Below the pieces are notes generated by a model, which did no database searches, was not told where the DNA came from, and was given only the letters and a program-made list of their open reading frames with translations. From Perca fluviatilis (lineage: Eukaryota; Chordata; Actinopteri; Perciformes; Percidae), in assembly GCF_010015445.1 (NCBI RefSeq), contig NC_053118.1, positions 9,660,907-9,724,906 on the forward strand: 64,000 bases of DNA, read 5' to 3'. Position numbers and translations under genes: made by a program. Positions 43,382 through 56,283 of this stretch are shown here, piece by piece; position 1 is the first letter of the stretch, and every line of letters starts with the position of its first letter.

Positions 43382-44000
43382 TGTAGCAAACCTTCAAAAG
43401 GAGCACATCAGTCAAGAAATGCAATCACCCAAAGCAAATATAGCCTACCTCCACTGTTTTCACACACAGAAAAACAGTCACTCAAATTACCTTCTGTGGC
43501 TGACCAGCAGAGCATACACAAACAGCAGCAAACAACCTTGCCAACACTCACAGTCCCAGAGGACATTTCCCCGATTTGTCAGTATGATACAGCCACTGGA
43601 TATCATCTATCCTCCACGTAGAAAGATTTCTGAAGGCTGATGCTGATGATATTTGGTTGTTGCCAATTTTCTGATCATTTCTACAGTATAAATGTGACAT
43701 TTCTTGTCAAAATGTGTGGGTTTTTAATAACTTCTGATTTTTTTATTCTAGTGGTAATCGTCGAGTACCAAATGTTAGGCTGAATTGTGGAAACATGCAG
43801 AGTATTTCCATCTGATGGAATGGGGCAGCCATACAAACATGAGTCTTGAGTTTGAATATTTCACTGGTTGTAAACACAATGTTGCTTCAATGAAGCGCAA
43901 ATACACAATATGTGATACTGTCAGACAGTGGGGAATATGATAAATTTGACAACCTTAAAGCACCTTGAAGTGAAATAAAAGGGCTAAAACTGGATATTAA

Positions 44001-44357
44001 AGGTGCAGTAGGTAAGCCTTATGAAACTAAATTTCTGTCATATTTGCTGAAACTGACCCTATGTCCAAGTAGAACTACATGAAGCAGGTAATACATAAAA
44101 TAAATCCAGCTCCTCTGGCACCACCTACAGCCTGTAGTGTGATTTGCAAAAATCCACCGCTCCCTGTTCAGATGCACCAATCAGGGCCAGGGGGGGGGGG
44201 TCTAACTGCGTGTCAATTACTGCTCATGCGCACGCATTCATTCTCCCTTGTGGGGGGAGGGGCTTAGGAGACCGTTTTGGGCTTTAGCAGAAAGGGGGGA
44301 GGGACTGAGAAGTTGTTGACATTTTTTGGCTAAGTCCTGGATCTTCGCAATCCTACC
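44001..44357. mobile_element. TTAA element, right end lost
   Basis: TTAA at 43997-44000 is followed by AGGTGCAGTAGGTAAGCCTT. The right side reads gcaatcctaccta, which begins the expected inverted end (ctacctactgcacct), but it breaks off at 44357 where another repeat begins. The interior includes a G-run (44190-44199). Confidence 0.75.
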
Positions 44358-44806
44358 TATGGCTAGCCTAGAAATCTAGACGCACCCTAGTGGCAGCAAA
44401 TGTAATTTGCAGCCAGGGGGGTCTAGGCACTCTCCGTTGGCTTGCGAGCTGGAAAAACCAAACTCTGGTCAGGCCAATCACATTGTGTATAGAGTCGGTG
44501 GGCGGGCTTATGGCTGCTGCTGCTGCTGGGAACAGCGGTCTTCTGGAAGACTTGGAGTTAAGCTTTTCTTTGAGGAAAGAACAAAGAACAGTATTGAAAT
44601 CATTCTTAAAAAAGGAAGATGTGTTCTGAGTTTTGCCGACCGGATACAGCAAAAGTTTAATCTATCAACTAGCTCTGCTACCTTCTTTGCTTGTAGCGCT
44701 ATCCTATTGCGTGCAGAGATAATTTGAAAGACAACCATTTATCACTCCCCTCGGATTGAGCTCCGTCAATGGTGAGTTCCCAGACCCAACATCTTGATGT
44801 GGGGCC
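44358..44806 (+). mobile_element. repeat carrying a RecQ-like helicase fragment
   Basis: Begins ggctagcctagaaatctaga and runs to about cagacccaacatcttgatgtg. The text matches a multi-copy sequence I associate with fish genomes. It carries the helicase-like frame described separately. Ends are incomplete on both sides, so whether it is a DNA transposon or a captured gene piece inside one is unclear. Confidence 0.5.
44510..44722 (+). pseudogene. RecQ-like helicase N-terminal fragment
   Basis: From an ATG at 44510 the frame reads MAAAAAGNSGLLEDLELSFS, then LRKEQRTVLKSFLKKEDVF, an in-frame TGA (44627-44629), and VLPTGYSKSLIYQLALLPSL before a stop at 44720. The order of KEQ...VLKSFLKKEDV and LPTGxxKSLIYQL matches motifs 0 and I (Walker A) of RecQ-type DEAD-box helicases. 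The usual glycine before the Walker lysine is serine here. Only the start of the ATPase domain is present and it is interrupted by a stop, so it is not functional. Confidence 0.7.
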
Positions 44807-45975
44807 ATACCTAAACCCAACAGGAAGTCTGCCATTTGGAATTGAAAGTTCAAAATTAGTGCAATTTTGGTCATTTCCACATGTCGTACAAACTCCTCCT
44901 AGAGATTTCATCCAATCAACTTCAAATTTGGTCTGTATATAAAATAAAAAACTTTTCATCATAGGGCATGGCCGTGGCGGGGCGGCCATTTTGTGCATTT
45001 TTCCATCGAAATAGGAAGTGGGTGTAACTTGAGTGTACATTGTCCAGTTGGCTCGAAACTTTTCAGGATTCACAAGAGTTCAACCGTGACGACATCTACA
45101 GGCCGATATTGGCTCAAAGTCATAGCGCCCCCTAGTGGCAACAGGAAGTAGGCCTAAAAGTCTTTAACAAACTCCTACTAGAGATTTCTTCCAATGGATT
45201 TCAAATTTGGTCTGTACCATCCCAACACCTTAAAGATGAAAAGTTATTAAAAGAAAAACTCTTTGTTAAGCGGTGTGGGCGTGGCGCCCATTTTGAGTGT
45301 TTAGCGATGAACAAAGAAGTTGTTGTAACTTTAGTCTATATTGTCATATCTGCCCAAAATTTCTCATGTTTGACAAGGGTCCAGGCCTGAGGACATCTAC
45401 AGGCCAAACTTGACTTTCGGTCATAGCGCCTCCCGCTGGCAACAGGAAATCCGCCTTACATGACAAACTTTTTCCGATTTACATGAAACTTATAATGTGG
45501 GGTCCACATGTGATATTGACCCCCCCGCCCTGTAATTTAACCATGCCCATGTACTCAGGCCACGCCGCCTTTTATAACTAATGACCCATTTGATGTAGAC
45601 TATTGTGTGAGGTGTCACTGAACTCAGCAAAAAGTCCCCCCCCTATATGCTTAATGCCCCTTTAATAACTAATAACCCGTTTCTTGTACACTATTGTGTG
45701 AGGTATCATGTTACTCAACAGAGAGTTCCGTTTTCATTGGTCATGGTTTGCCCGCCCCCTATGCTTTAGCCACGCCCCTTTCACAGCTAATTAACTGTAT
45801 GACGTAGAGTCTTGTATGAGGTATCATTGAACTCAGCAGAGAATTCCCTTTTCATTGTTGAAGATTTGCAGTGTCTGAGTGCCGCTCAAATACCCGGTCA
45901 CAAGGAGCGCTGTCCGCCAGTAACCCTGACGCGCGCAGAGGAGCAAGGGCCCGTCCAACACTGCTTGCAGCTTTA
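44800..45975. repeat. repeat with internal subrepeats (catagcgcc, ggcaacaggaa)
   Basis: Diverged units recur with tcatagcgccccctagtggc / tcatagcgcctcccgctggc, aactcctcctagagatttc, ttcaaatttggtctgta and gacatctacaggcc, spaced about 280-300 bp. A second part carries repeated cacgccccttt, ttgtgtgaggtatca and cagagagttcc motifs. It ends ctgcttgcagctttaatt. A related end (ctgcttgcagttctag) closes the repeat at 53570-53905. Class unknown. Confidence 0.75.
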
Positions 45976-47884
45976 ATTTTGGTTTCGATCTTTTTGTGGG
46001 AACAATTTAGAATAACTTAAGCCTTATCCTTTAAATGGTTGGAGGAAAATTAATAAAGGATACATAACTGTACAAAGCTCTGATTCAAGCCTGAAAAACC
46101 TCCACTGAGAATCAACTGAACCTACATTTACCTACATTTTTAACAATCTGAAGCAAAACCCAATGACAGCCCTCTGAGTGATGCCTTCATTCAGGCCAGT
46201 GTAGGAAAGGTTCATGTCATCTGTTGTACAGCCTGTTTACAATATGAAAGATTTGTATAAACTGCAATCAAACATCTGGAAATAATACAGTACATGTGCA
46301 AAGATATTTTCACTGCAGGTGTTACAGACTGTATCAGAATGCTATCAGCAATTCTGTATCAAATAAATACTATAAATTGGCAACAAGATTATTAGTTTAA
46401 CTTTAGCTTCATCTTCTATGTCTTATAGTATGTTTCTAATATTTTCTACGTAGGTATTAAGTAAACCAGAAGCATCCTTTAAAATAATAGGACATGTCTT
46501 TCAACAAGCCAAGCATAAACACTGTAGGAACTATTTTACAATCCCCTCTCAGTGAATAAGTATGATTAGGAGCAGCCTTTTGCATCAGGTCATCATGTGA
46601 AGTTATAATTCTGCGGGTACTTAACCAGAGATTTTCTTCTCACTGCATTTATAACAGGATTATGACTATCTGCTGCTGAGCCCTGTAATCAAATGTTGCA
46701 CCTTCAAACATACAAATTGTAATGTTCCACCCTCCTTATTCATCCCTATATTTATGTATTGCCGTTCTGCCTGCTGGAGATAGCCCAAAGGATTTTCCCT
46801 GCTAAGTGTTCCTCCACATGGGTTACCCTCAGGGATGTATTGCAGCGTAAACGCACCAGAATACAGTTTACACAGCTTTTAATGAGACTAAAAGTGAAAA
46901 GAACACTATTTTTATGTAGTTTTAATTAACTCCTTTGCCAGGGTCTGATTATTCCGGCAAAGTCACAAAATGATTTACGGCAGGAAGACCGGTTCTACAG
47001 TCACACATTCTGAAGGGTCACAGATTTTGGCGTAACTCCGGAAAAGCCTGTGTTTAAGTATCCAGCCAGGTAAAGATAGCAGGAGATTTCTTTATATAGG
47101 CCTTATTGTTTTTTTTATTTTATTTTATAAGTAAGTTATCTGTTGTAGTTAACAAACTTCAGGCTTCTGAACCAAACACCACCCAATCGGACATGTTTCA
47201 GCAGTAATGCGACCCAAAATTGGGGAGAATTTAACAACACTGGCAGCCAAGATGACATATTTTACTGCCATTAGCAAGTAGCTACAGAGTTAACACTGCA
47301 GTGGCTTAAAAAAAAACACTCCAGTCCTGCCTACATGGAGCAGATGACCAATCATAGAAGGCCGGAGTAGGCCGGCTTAGAGTTGCGTAACTCTTAGCCG
47401 GGAGTACAAACTGTTGAAACCAGAGCGTTCAGAATAGTTGGAAATCTGAACACTTTTGCTCACGGGGATTTCTGATAATCTGAAACTATAACATTGTAGA
47501 TATGACAGAAAAACGGAAAAGCAAAACGTGTTTTTGTCAAGGAACCACATCGCTTCACTTTGCAAGTTTGGCTCAAACTCATCACAACACCAGACGCTGC
47601 TGGCACCGCACAAGGCAATAAGGAAATACTCTGGATTTTAGCCAAGAATCACCATATTATCATAAGCATGGGGACTTTGAAGAGACGCTGTTGTGAATTG
47701 TGCTCCAACCGAGTTTGGGCTGTAGTTTTTGGATAATAGCTTGCAGGTGCTGGCAAGATTTCTTTTCAACATGTAAATATCAACACCGGTTTTCTCTGGT
47801 GCCATTACCACTGTACTAGTATTACTGAAGACATTTCCTTTACACTGCTGAATCTGTTGCATCACAGCAGATCCGCTGGTCCCT
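45976..47884. other. intronic DNA, mostly unrecognised
   Basis: 47150-47420 contains GC-richer inverted motifs (gaaggccggagtaggccggc) and may be an old element, but no ends were established. Confidence 0.35.
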
Positions 47885-48240
47885 CTCACCCTGGACGCAA
47901 ACAGTTTGAACCTTTCCCCCAGAAGGGCCACAACCTCACCCCATAAAAAGTTTCTTCTCCTCTGCAGTCAGCCTCACCAACAAGGCCCCCGTACCCCCCA
48001 CTGTCATTGAACCCCCAACCATCCTGGACTATACATCTCCCCATTGCACATAATATACTTCTTTGCATTCTGCACTAAACCCATTCAGCCTTCTTTCTCT
48101 TACACAAAACAGCTATTTTGTATATATTTGTGTCTGTTTCTGGATTCATTGGTTATTTCCTATTTAATGTTTAATGTTTGTTTGTGTATGTATGCACCAA
48201 TCACCAAGGCAAATTCCACATAGGGTGGCAATTAACTCCT
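47885..48240 (+). mobile_element. LINE fragment: end of ORF2 and 3' UTR
   Basis: A plus-strand frame reads SAVSLTNKAPVPPTVIEPPT and ILDYTSPHCT before a TAA at about 48051, in the manner of the C-terminal tail of L1-like fish LINE ORF2. It follows a gggccacaacctcaccccat stretch. The 3' UTR ends gcaccaatcaccaaggcaaa, ttccacatagggtggcaatt, related to the LINE end at 39596-39715. It is strongly 5'-truncated. Confidence 0.55.
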
Positions 48241-48957
48241 TTCGATACTCCTTTGTGGTTACATTTTATAATGCTATGTGCACATTATACGCGCCTTTTG
48301 ATTAATTATTCTACACAGTTTCTTCTGCATTGTGTTGGAGACTGACACATTGAAAACAGTTCACACAGCTCCACAATAAATCACTTGAAACTTTTTGCTC
48401 CACTTATCATCTTATTAACTCCCTCAGGACCATCCATTCCTGCCCAGTCTATCACCCGGCGTCTCCATCCTAAACACCAGGTAACCGGCTGCATGTGTCA
48501 TCTTTTTTTTTTTTTTTTAAACGAGGCTGGCCTAAAGCTCCACAATTTTAATTACCATAGCCTACAGGAATGTGTGGCTGCAATGAACAATGTTGCTGCT
48601 GTAAGCAGTCCAAAAAAAATAAAAAAAATGCAGCCGCGAGGGACTAAACACTGGGAGATGAAGAACACTATGACGTGCTGAAGATCCAATTTCAATCATG
48701 TATTCCTTCACACGTAAAATACCACTAGTACAGCAGTTGCCAAATGCAAAATGAGTTTGTGATGTGAATAGAATGCAACAGAAAGTGTTCGCTCCCAGGC
48801 TCACCCCATCTCTGTCAAAGCCCAAAAACCAGATGAACAGGGGAAACAAACAACTATATATCACTTCCGCCCAAACCCCGGTGAACACGCCCACCACCTA
48901 CAATATCAGTGCATAATATAATAATTAATGAATAACACAAATGAGACCACAAACATT

Positions 48958-49280
48958 AAGGCTGGGTACAGAATTCAATACTTTTAAGGGAACCGACCAA
49001 ATAGCCTCTAAAGTATCGAGTATCGAAAAATGCCTCGTCATTCAATACCCAATTTCAATACCTAAGGAGTAAAACTCATCAGCGTCAGCCAATAAGTATG
49101 CAGCATGCTTCTACCAAGATCCAATAATGTTTGTGATTGGCTGTCTAACGTTACACGAGAAATAAATTAAAAGATTTGTGTGGTAATGTGTCATTTTTGT
49201 TTTGTTTTATAAGATTGGTATCGAAGTCACGGTATTGATATCCGTACTGTATCGACATTTTTTGAACGATACCCAGCCCT
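48958..49280. mobile_element. hAT-like Family B element, copy 2
   Basis: The ends AAGGCTGGGTACAGAATTCA and cgatacccagccct are inverted. The interior matches copy 1 at 41355. This copy has both ends and is 323 bp. No transposase or clear 8-bp duplication was found. Confidence 0.8.
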
Positions 49281-51300
49281 AATAAACATACAGGAGAAAC
49301 ACGTGGCTCCTACAAACAACATGATGTGATAGACATCATTTGGGTTCAATACTAAAGTATAAAAATAATTTCTGTGCCTAGTCCCAGACATCAATAAGTT
49401 TCCTCTGAGGAAAACTCTCTACAGGATATCCAAACTGTCAGTGTGTCATGAAGGAGAGAGCTCTGTGACTGTAGGGGGTGAAAGTAGTGGCTGTGATAAG
49501 CCACGATTGCCAAAGCCTCTAATGCACCCACCTCTAATAACAATGCCTTCTTTCTGATCCCACCCTGTGACCAAGTGTGCCACAGGTGCGCCAAGGAAGC
49601 CTGGCCACGAAATGATCAAAAGTGCGTCTGGCATGCATCCGGCCCACTTGGAATGGCACACCTGACAGATGCTGCGCCACTGGTTAAGGAGGGGAACAAA
49701 AGCTCTGTTTTTCTTGTAAATTTGTAAGCTTTTTCTTGGAAATGTGCCACTTTAATATCAGACAAATCTGATACGGTTTCTTTCTCATAAATGTCCGACT
49801 TTAATCTCGGAATATGAATTGAAACCATAACTCCCAATCTTCTTGCCATGATTTGCTAACTAAATCCAACTGAAGACGGACATTTAGAACATTAAGCTCT
49901 GACCTCAACACCTTTACCTTTCACTGCTATGTCAGAGTACAACCGTTTCCTACACGCTTCCATCACAAGATCCAAAACATCATTAACTTTTGGTAGAACA
50001 GGCTCATTGGTCACACTTTCTTTTACGGTTTGGAATTTTAGAATAGATCCAAACAATTTCCAAGAAGTTCCATGAAAGGACTGTCTAATTTCTTATTGAT
50101 TATAGTGAAAAATAGAGTGTTCAATTGCTACATTTCCATGGAATTGCTAGCGCTACCTAGACCTAGTCTTTCAGCCAGCTGAACATGCAAAAATTCAGAA
50201 AATATATGTTAAAATAAAAGTCTGGCTATAAATATATACCAATAAATAAATAAATTCATAAAGAAAAGGATGTTTTAGTGGGTTGAAATTGAACTTTTCT
50301 TTCAAGGAAAATTCCATTTCCCCTTTAATTAGTACTAAATTTTCTTTGCAGTAAACATTTAGGAAATTATGTAGAATTGATTGACCCTTAAAATGAAGTG
50401 TCATAAAATCAGATCACCAAATGTGTTGTGTTTAATTTTGCATTCAATGCTTTCATGCTTTTAAGCTTGAAACACATGCAAGTACATTAAAAACACATGA
50501 CTACACATGGCTTATGCATGGACTCATGATATTGTTCAGACTCAGCGCACCAAAAGGCATTGACCCAGAAAAACAGTGGTTGAACTTGGCTCCCATGACA
50601 GCTGGGAAGGGCCAAAAGGAAGCGCAATTTTAAAAAAAGACAGCTTCATCCTGTTGTTGCCTGCCACAGCGGCACTAATTGCAACGCAATTACTTTGAGT
50701 AGCCGGTAGTTTTTGAATACATATGTACAGGGTGCGATTTGCGTGGGGGGGGGCGGGGGAGATTTCCCCCTTTCTGGTCTACATATCCCTGCCTCTGCTG
50801 AATTATTTGAATCCCCGGTGTGGACAAAATGTATGGGGTCAATGCTACTTTACCAATAAACCATTATCTACCTAAAATAAAAGTATTTTAGGATACATGG
50901 TAGTTGTCATACAGGGATGACAGTTAAGTTTAGGCACCGAAACGACTGGTTAGGAAAAAGATCGTGATTTGGATTGAACACTCCTGAGGAACGAACAAGC
51001 GTTTCCTGGGGGAAAGTAGGCTATTGTGTTTTCGCCGCAAAGTGAACTCCGCTCTCCGGCTTGTAAGCGCTGTGTTTTATGTTGACGCCACGTTGTGCTA
51101 CTTCATTTTGAGATTATTTTACATTGAATATTAAGTGTTTTGGCATGGCTGACTGTATCCATGATATTGGAAGGAGGATTTAATTCTTGCATGTTTTTTT
51201 TTTTAATCAAAAAACCTTGCACATATAGGATACTGTATGATACAGGCATAAGAGTTTATGCTTTGCCTCAGCAAAACATGGTGTGTTATAATTGTAGCAT
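49281..51300. other. intronic DNA, mostly unrecognised
   Basis: A G-run (ggggggggcggggg) at about 50745 and a diverged repeat motif at 50915-50985 are all that can be noted. Confidence 0.4.
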
Positions 51301-51306
51301 ACATAC

Positions 51307-51532
51307 CCATTGGCGTGCCAACCCCGTAGGCTTTAGAGTCAATGAGGCCTCCAATCTGGGTGAGGTTGCAGTTGCGCTGGGTGACAAACTCGATGGTGGT
51401 GGACTCCATGAGGAATGCGTAGTCCGACGTGAGCACACGGTGAATGCCTTCTTCGATGTTCTTTACCATCACCGAGTGCTTCCGACTGCTCATGAACTCC
51501 CACATCTTATCATACGTGGAGATCTTGGTTTT
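51307..51532 (-). CDS. grik2: grik2 internal exon: S2 ligand-binding lobe
   Basis: This 226-bp exon has an acceptor at 51533-51534 (ctcctcacag before AAAACC) and a donor GTATGT at 51301-51306. It encodes 75 residues plus the first base of a glycine codon, starting [16 protein letters not shown]. It holds a large part of the glutamate-binding S2 lobe. The glutamate in [10 protein letters not shown] corresponds to E738, which binds the ligand amino group, and the cysteine in TQRNCNLTQ to C750, half of the conserved S2 disulfide. The end, [12 protein letters not shown], has alanine where mammals carry glycine. Several surface residues ([14 protein letters not shown]) also differ from the mammalian form I remember, while the core is unchanged. 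The upstream exon with the end of M3 (family ending near TMTFFK) was not found before 64000, so the next intron exceeds 12 kb. Confidence 0.97.
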
Positions 51533-51534
51533 CT

Positions 51535-53144
51535 GTGAGGAGACACAGAATGGCAATGTGAGTAAGAAAATAAATCCTAACTGAGACACAAGGAACATTG
51601 TCACATGTATTTATTGTAAAAGCCACACTGTGGTTTGATGAATTTGAAGTTCTAGGTTGGAGGTTAATGAAGAATTATTTCTGTCTCTCACTAACAGAAC
51701 AATGAAAGACAGAGCAATCAAATCCCTCATTATATATAGTATATAAATAGTACCAATGTATACAGCTCTATCAAGGACTGCAGAATTATTTGTATTTAAT
51801 TATTTCTCCAAATTGCATTATGCCTGAGGAGAAGCATGTTAAATAGCAGCAGTAGATTTTTTTTTTTTTTACTTTATCTCAACATGTAGTGTGATTTTGT
51901 ATGACCGTACATCTCTGTTGTCTGTGCCGCTGCTATCACCTATAGTTAGGATCAGCAGCGGCGTTGTCAGTAGCAGTGTGCCTCACTTTCTACACCTGTA
52001 ATCACGGAGAAAAATCCAAGAGCACATACTCTCCAGGGGAGCAGATTTGAAGGCATTTTTGAAGCCATTTTAAACCTAATTAAGTCACATCTTCAAGGTC
52101 CTGGCCGCCATTATTGTGTGTAATGACTTTTTGTGGCTGGTCGATATTTTAGATCAACTGGGTGATTTGCGGAGTGCCTATCAGAATCTTTTCGGAGTCA
52201 CCCTTGACAAATCAGGCGATTGAGCATGCAAGCTTCAGACTGCTGATAAGGCGAGAGCGGTGGCTGTGAATACACGGCGAGTCGGATAACCACCTACACT
52301 CCAAGTCAGGCAGAGAGCCGTGGAGGGCTTCCCAGAGCCTTCACATGGGGATCCAGAGCTGATTGCACTTAAACCATACGAGAGATCTTGGAAAATGCAA
52401 CGGGTACACCAGTGAATAGCTGTCAAATTCAAATAGTAAACAAATCCAAACTAATCCAACCGTAGCATTGCAGAATGTATAATATCCTTTTTGTTTAGTC
52501 AAACTGAATCTGAATATTCGAAATCCTGCAATAACTAAAAGAAATACCAGGTCAAAAAAAAAAAAGAAAAAAAGCTCTCTGCTGTCTGATCCTCTGAAAT
52601 CATCATCACCACATGCCTGATAAAGTTTCCCTGGGCCTGCCTCTGTTGGAGAATGCTGTCCTCTTTTTTTCAGTTTCCCGTATCTGTAAAATCAGCTGGT
52701 TAATCCTGTCATCAAATCGAAGTGGCTGTAGATTAGCAATGCTTCACATTCTGTAGATTTTAGTCACGCATTTTGTTCTGTAAATCACAAGGATTGTTCA
52801 CACGAGCTGAAATGTTAGGCAGCGTTGACTCATGCGGGGTGATTGGGAGGAAAGAGCAAGCCGAAACCACAATCAGCCGTAGTTAGATCAACATGGCGAG
52901 TGAGTAATCCGCTCTATTACTGCTTGAGTGAATATTTACACTGTGTATTAACTGGTTCATGTCATGAAATTGCATACACCAAGACACATTTAAGATTGAA
53001 AGGGATATGGGATATGAGCTTCCAATGCAATTGGTCAATTGAATATGGGTTTGTGAAGGCAAAAATATTCAACATTCAATTGTATTCAATATGACAATTT
53101 TTACACCAGAACATGATCAAAGTCTCCTAATAGATCCCTTCATA
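51535..53144. other. intronic DNA next to the S2 exon, nothing recognised
   Basis: A poly-A/T run lies at about 51859-51870 and an A-rich stretch at about 52554-52573. No earlier grik2 exon was seen. Confidence 0.4.
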
Positions 53145-53365
53145 TATAGTCTTGCTTTGCCAGACCTTCCTCCACAGCGCTGAGGAGGAGGGTCTGGCTA
53201 GTCCATACAACATTCCTGGATGGGAGAAAAACGTGCTCTGATTTATTGGCATTTCTTTAAACCAATCACAATCGTCATGGGCGGTGCTAAGCACCGGTCA
53301 GAGCCGCGATGCCGCTGCAAAATAGCCTCGGGAAGAAACTTGTTTTGGTGGAACATATGTACGTC
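53145..53365. mobile_element. Family A repeat, copy 4, right-truncated
   Basis: Matches copy 3 from ttgccagaccttcctccaca and gagggtctggctagtcca through tgggcggtgctaagcaccgg to cttgttttggtggaacatatgtacg, then stops. The end sequence with gggacatccggc is missing. Confidence 0.8.
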
Positions 53366-53569
53366 CAAAAGATGTTTTGGACGTTTTTTTATTGTCTGAG
53401 CCCACTAGATGGCGTTTTTGATTTAACCCTTGTGTTGTCTTCCATTCGACCATGTACTTGTCGTACTTGCACTTTTTGTGACGTTTTCGTCGGCCTCATT
53501 TATGTGTTTTGGCAGATAACTCAATGCATGCAAATGGGACACTTTCAATTGCAATTTCTCTTCCGTAGT

Positions 53570-53905
53570 AATTGCTATAAACACGAAACTTGTGATGCTC
53601 GTTCGGCATGCCACTCTGAGGCTCTATACCAAATTTGGCAAAGATCGGCTGTTAGGGGGCACTATAGTCAACGTAGACCAGTTTTGGCCCTTTTACTCAA
53701 TCAATGTTAATCGGATATTTGCAACGGCAACGCACCGCAGACGTCGCGGCTCACGCCCTCGATATTTCCTGACTTTTGCCTCCCCACCGTCATGCTTTGG
53801 GTCCCGCTTTCGCACGCTTACCCGGGTTGTCGGGGGCGACTCGCGTCGGGGGGGGACTGGTGCCGGGAGGCTTGGACCCCGTCATAACTGCTTGCAGTTC
53901 TAGTT
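53570..53905. repeat. interspersed repeat ending ctgcttgcagttctag
   Basis: The stretch includes tataccaaatttggcaaaga, gttagggggcactatagtca, a GC-rich cgcagacgtcgcggctcacg block and a terminal cataactgcttgcagttcta. The terminal block resembles the end of the repeat at 44800-45975, so the two may be relatives. Confidence 0.6.
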
Positions 53906-54311
53906 TATATATGTAATTTGTATATCATTTGCAAAAACTGCACAGGATGAAGCAGCACACTCACACAAGGGTACACAGTATAGCATTGTTCACACAAGTT
54001 AAAGTGATGGTTATACAGTATCTGTGTATTCATCAATATAATATAATATAGCATAAGCGTTCACAGTGTGGGTGCTGTAATTTTTATTACAGAAAATATT
54101 TGACTACTATAACAGGCATAACTGCATTACAGGTTCTACAGTAAGCATTTGTTCATAATGCAGTAATTCTGTGAAAACAGCAGAAATTTGTTACAGTGTA
54201 TACATTTTATCAAATTTATTGAACTATAAGTCCAATACATTTCTAAAATCTATCTACTGTCTGCCTTGATTAGTTGTGTGAATAACATTCAGTGATTTTC
54301 AGTGAGGTTAA

Positions 54312-54689
54312 AGCTATAGTGCGTAGTTTCGGTCTCCCCCATGAAGAATTCTGAGTAATGACAACAAAACTGTTGGCATGTCCACATGATACAAGCCTTA
54401 CGTGACCGTGCACCACCCCCACCCCTCTTCCACACAGTTGCTTGTAACCAAGGAGGACACAGAGGATTACAACAACATGATGGACACTTCAGAAGAGGTA
54501 ATTATATTCACTCGAATTTCTGCTCGGGAAAGTCGCCGGACGCCACAATCTTCTGAACATAGCCATGCTGAGAAATACAGAGAGAGTTGTGTGAAGCAGA
54601 TAGTCTTAATTAGCTTTGTAGCAACTCATTTGGCGATGGTTATAATGTATCGGACGTTCATTAATATCAAAAAGTTACGCACTAAAGCT
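54312..54689. mobile_element. TTAA-flanked 378-bp MITE
   Basis: TTAA lies at 54308-54311 and 54690-54693. The ends AGCTATAGTGCGTAG and ttacgcactaaagct are inverted with few differences. The interior frame (54402-54704) runs out through the right end and has no recognised family. It is non-autonomous. Confidence 0.9.
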
Positions 54690-56252
54690 TTAAGCTTATT
54701 GTGATTTATCTTGTCTTGAGCGTAGTTGGAGGAGCTCAGTCCCAACATCAGAGAGCAGAGGAGCTGCTGCAGTGCGATGATTAATAACTCCGAAATGTCA
54801 TCATCGATACAGCAACAGGAAATAATACTTCTTTTTTTCTGTTTAGAAATGTTTCCCGCTGTTGGTGAATTCTTAAAAAAACAAAACACCACTAAATGTT
54901 GCATTAAAATGCGTTGTAACTCACGTTACTGAGATTGCAACGGGTGTAACATTACCGAAATTTAAATAGTAATGCATCACATTACTGCGTTACAGGAAAA
55001 AGGATTACATTACTTACTTTTGTAACACTTTTGTTACAAGTTATTCGAGATTTCCACCACTACAAAACAGCCCATTTTGTCATTGGGAAGACGGACTTGT
55101 TGGATCCTCTTCTTGATGCACTCTTCTGTTGCTTGGCATTATATCTCTTGATGTTTAAGACTGGACTGTCTTCTGTCACAGATTAAACCGTTGTTTTGCA
55201 GTTTTTTGTAAAAAGGGCTCATGGGAAACACTGATTAATCGGTGATTATTTTGCCAGTTTATTATATACCTTATATAGGTTCCTTTGAAAATGTACAAGG
55301 TGCGATTGTCAGTGGTAAAGACTATGCTTTAAGCTTCTTTTTGAACTGGAATTGAGTGACTTTCTCATGGTTATCTGCTATTTTGTCCACCCTATATGAA
55401 TGTCTTTATGCCCTAGTTATTGAGCAATGAAGACTTTCTAATAAGCATTCAGAGCACAAGGGTTGACACAGCATTCTTCTCAGTTTCTTTCTGAGAGTTT
55501 TTCCTCAGTGTTTCACACAGAAAACATACATTTAAATTCCTAACACAAACCACAAACAAAATTAAGGGACGTGAAGAGAAATACCCTGCAGGCCCTGCCA
55601 GACCGCTATACCAACCTTGCACAGAAAATGCAGCTTCTCAGATGAAAACAAGACATTAATTGTTCTATTTGCTTCATTTCTCTGAGCTGTGCGAGTAAAG
55701 GAGGGGAGTGGGTTTGGGTTAGCAAATACTGAAACATCACGTAACAGCTTACACTAGCTAAGGAGCCTATTTTCTGGCCAACAGTGCCGAGTCAACAAAA
55801 TAACAAATCAAACTAGCTGCGCTCCAGGACCTTGGGGAACAGGAAACAAAAGTGCACAGTAATCATCCCAGTTCTGTAAAATCAAATAGCGGACTTAAAG
55901 AGGGCAGACTCATTTAACATATTAATGTTGTTAGAGATGCAAGACTATATTTACTTTGATATTCATCAAGAAGAGCGTAGACTACTGCATTATCCTGTGA
56001 GAATCAATGTTACCACTTGCAAAGTCCTAAAAGAGTAAGTTTATTGAGTTAATAAATTACATGTAGAGTCACGTTATTAATCTATGGTGGGGTGGTGGGA
56101 TGGGGGTCAGTGTATGTCAGGGTTCAGAATACATTTTCTTTTAAATTTCAAGCAAAAACAGTGTGTTCACGTTGTCTTTAAACATGCATACAAGGTTTTG
56201 CAATTTGAATTGGTATTTATGTTAGGTGTAAGCCTGGATCATGTTTTCGGTC
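54690..56252. other. intronic DNA with one GTAAC-rich repeat remnant
   Basis: 54915-55070 has repeated acgttactg, cattactgcgttac and cttttgtaacac motifs, similar to those at 57080-57180 and 57915-57970. The rest is unrecognised. Confidence 0.4.

Positions 56253-56283
<31 letters not shown>

Noticed and set aside
53309..53710. 133-codon plus-strand frame
   Set aside because: It spans the end of Family A copy 4 and the adjoining repeat, with no recognised domain.
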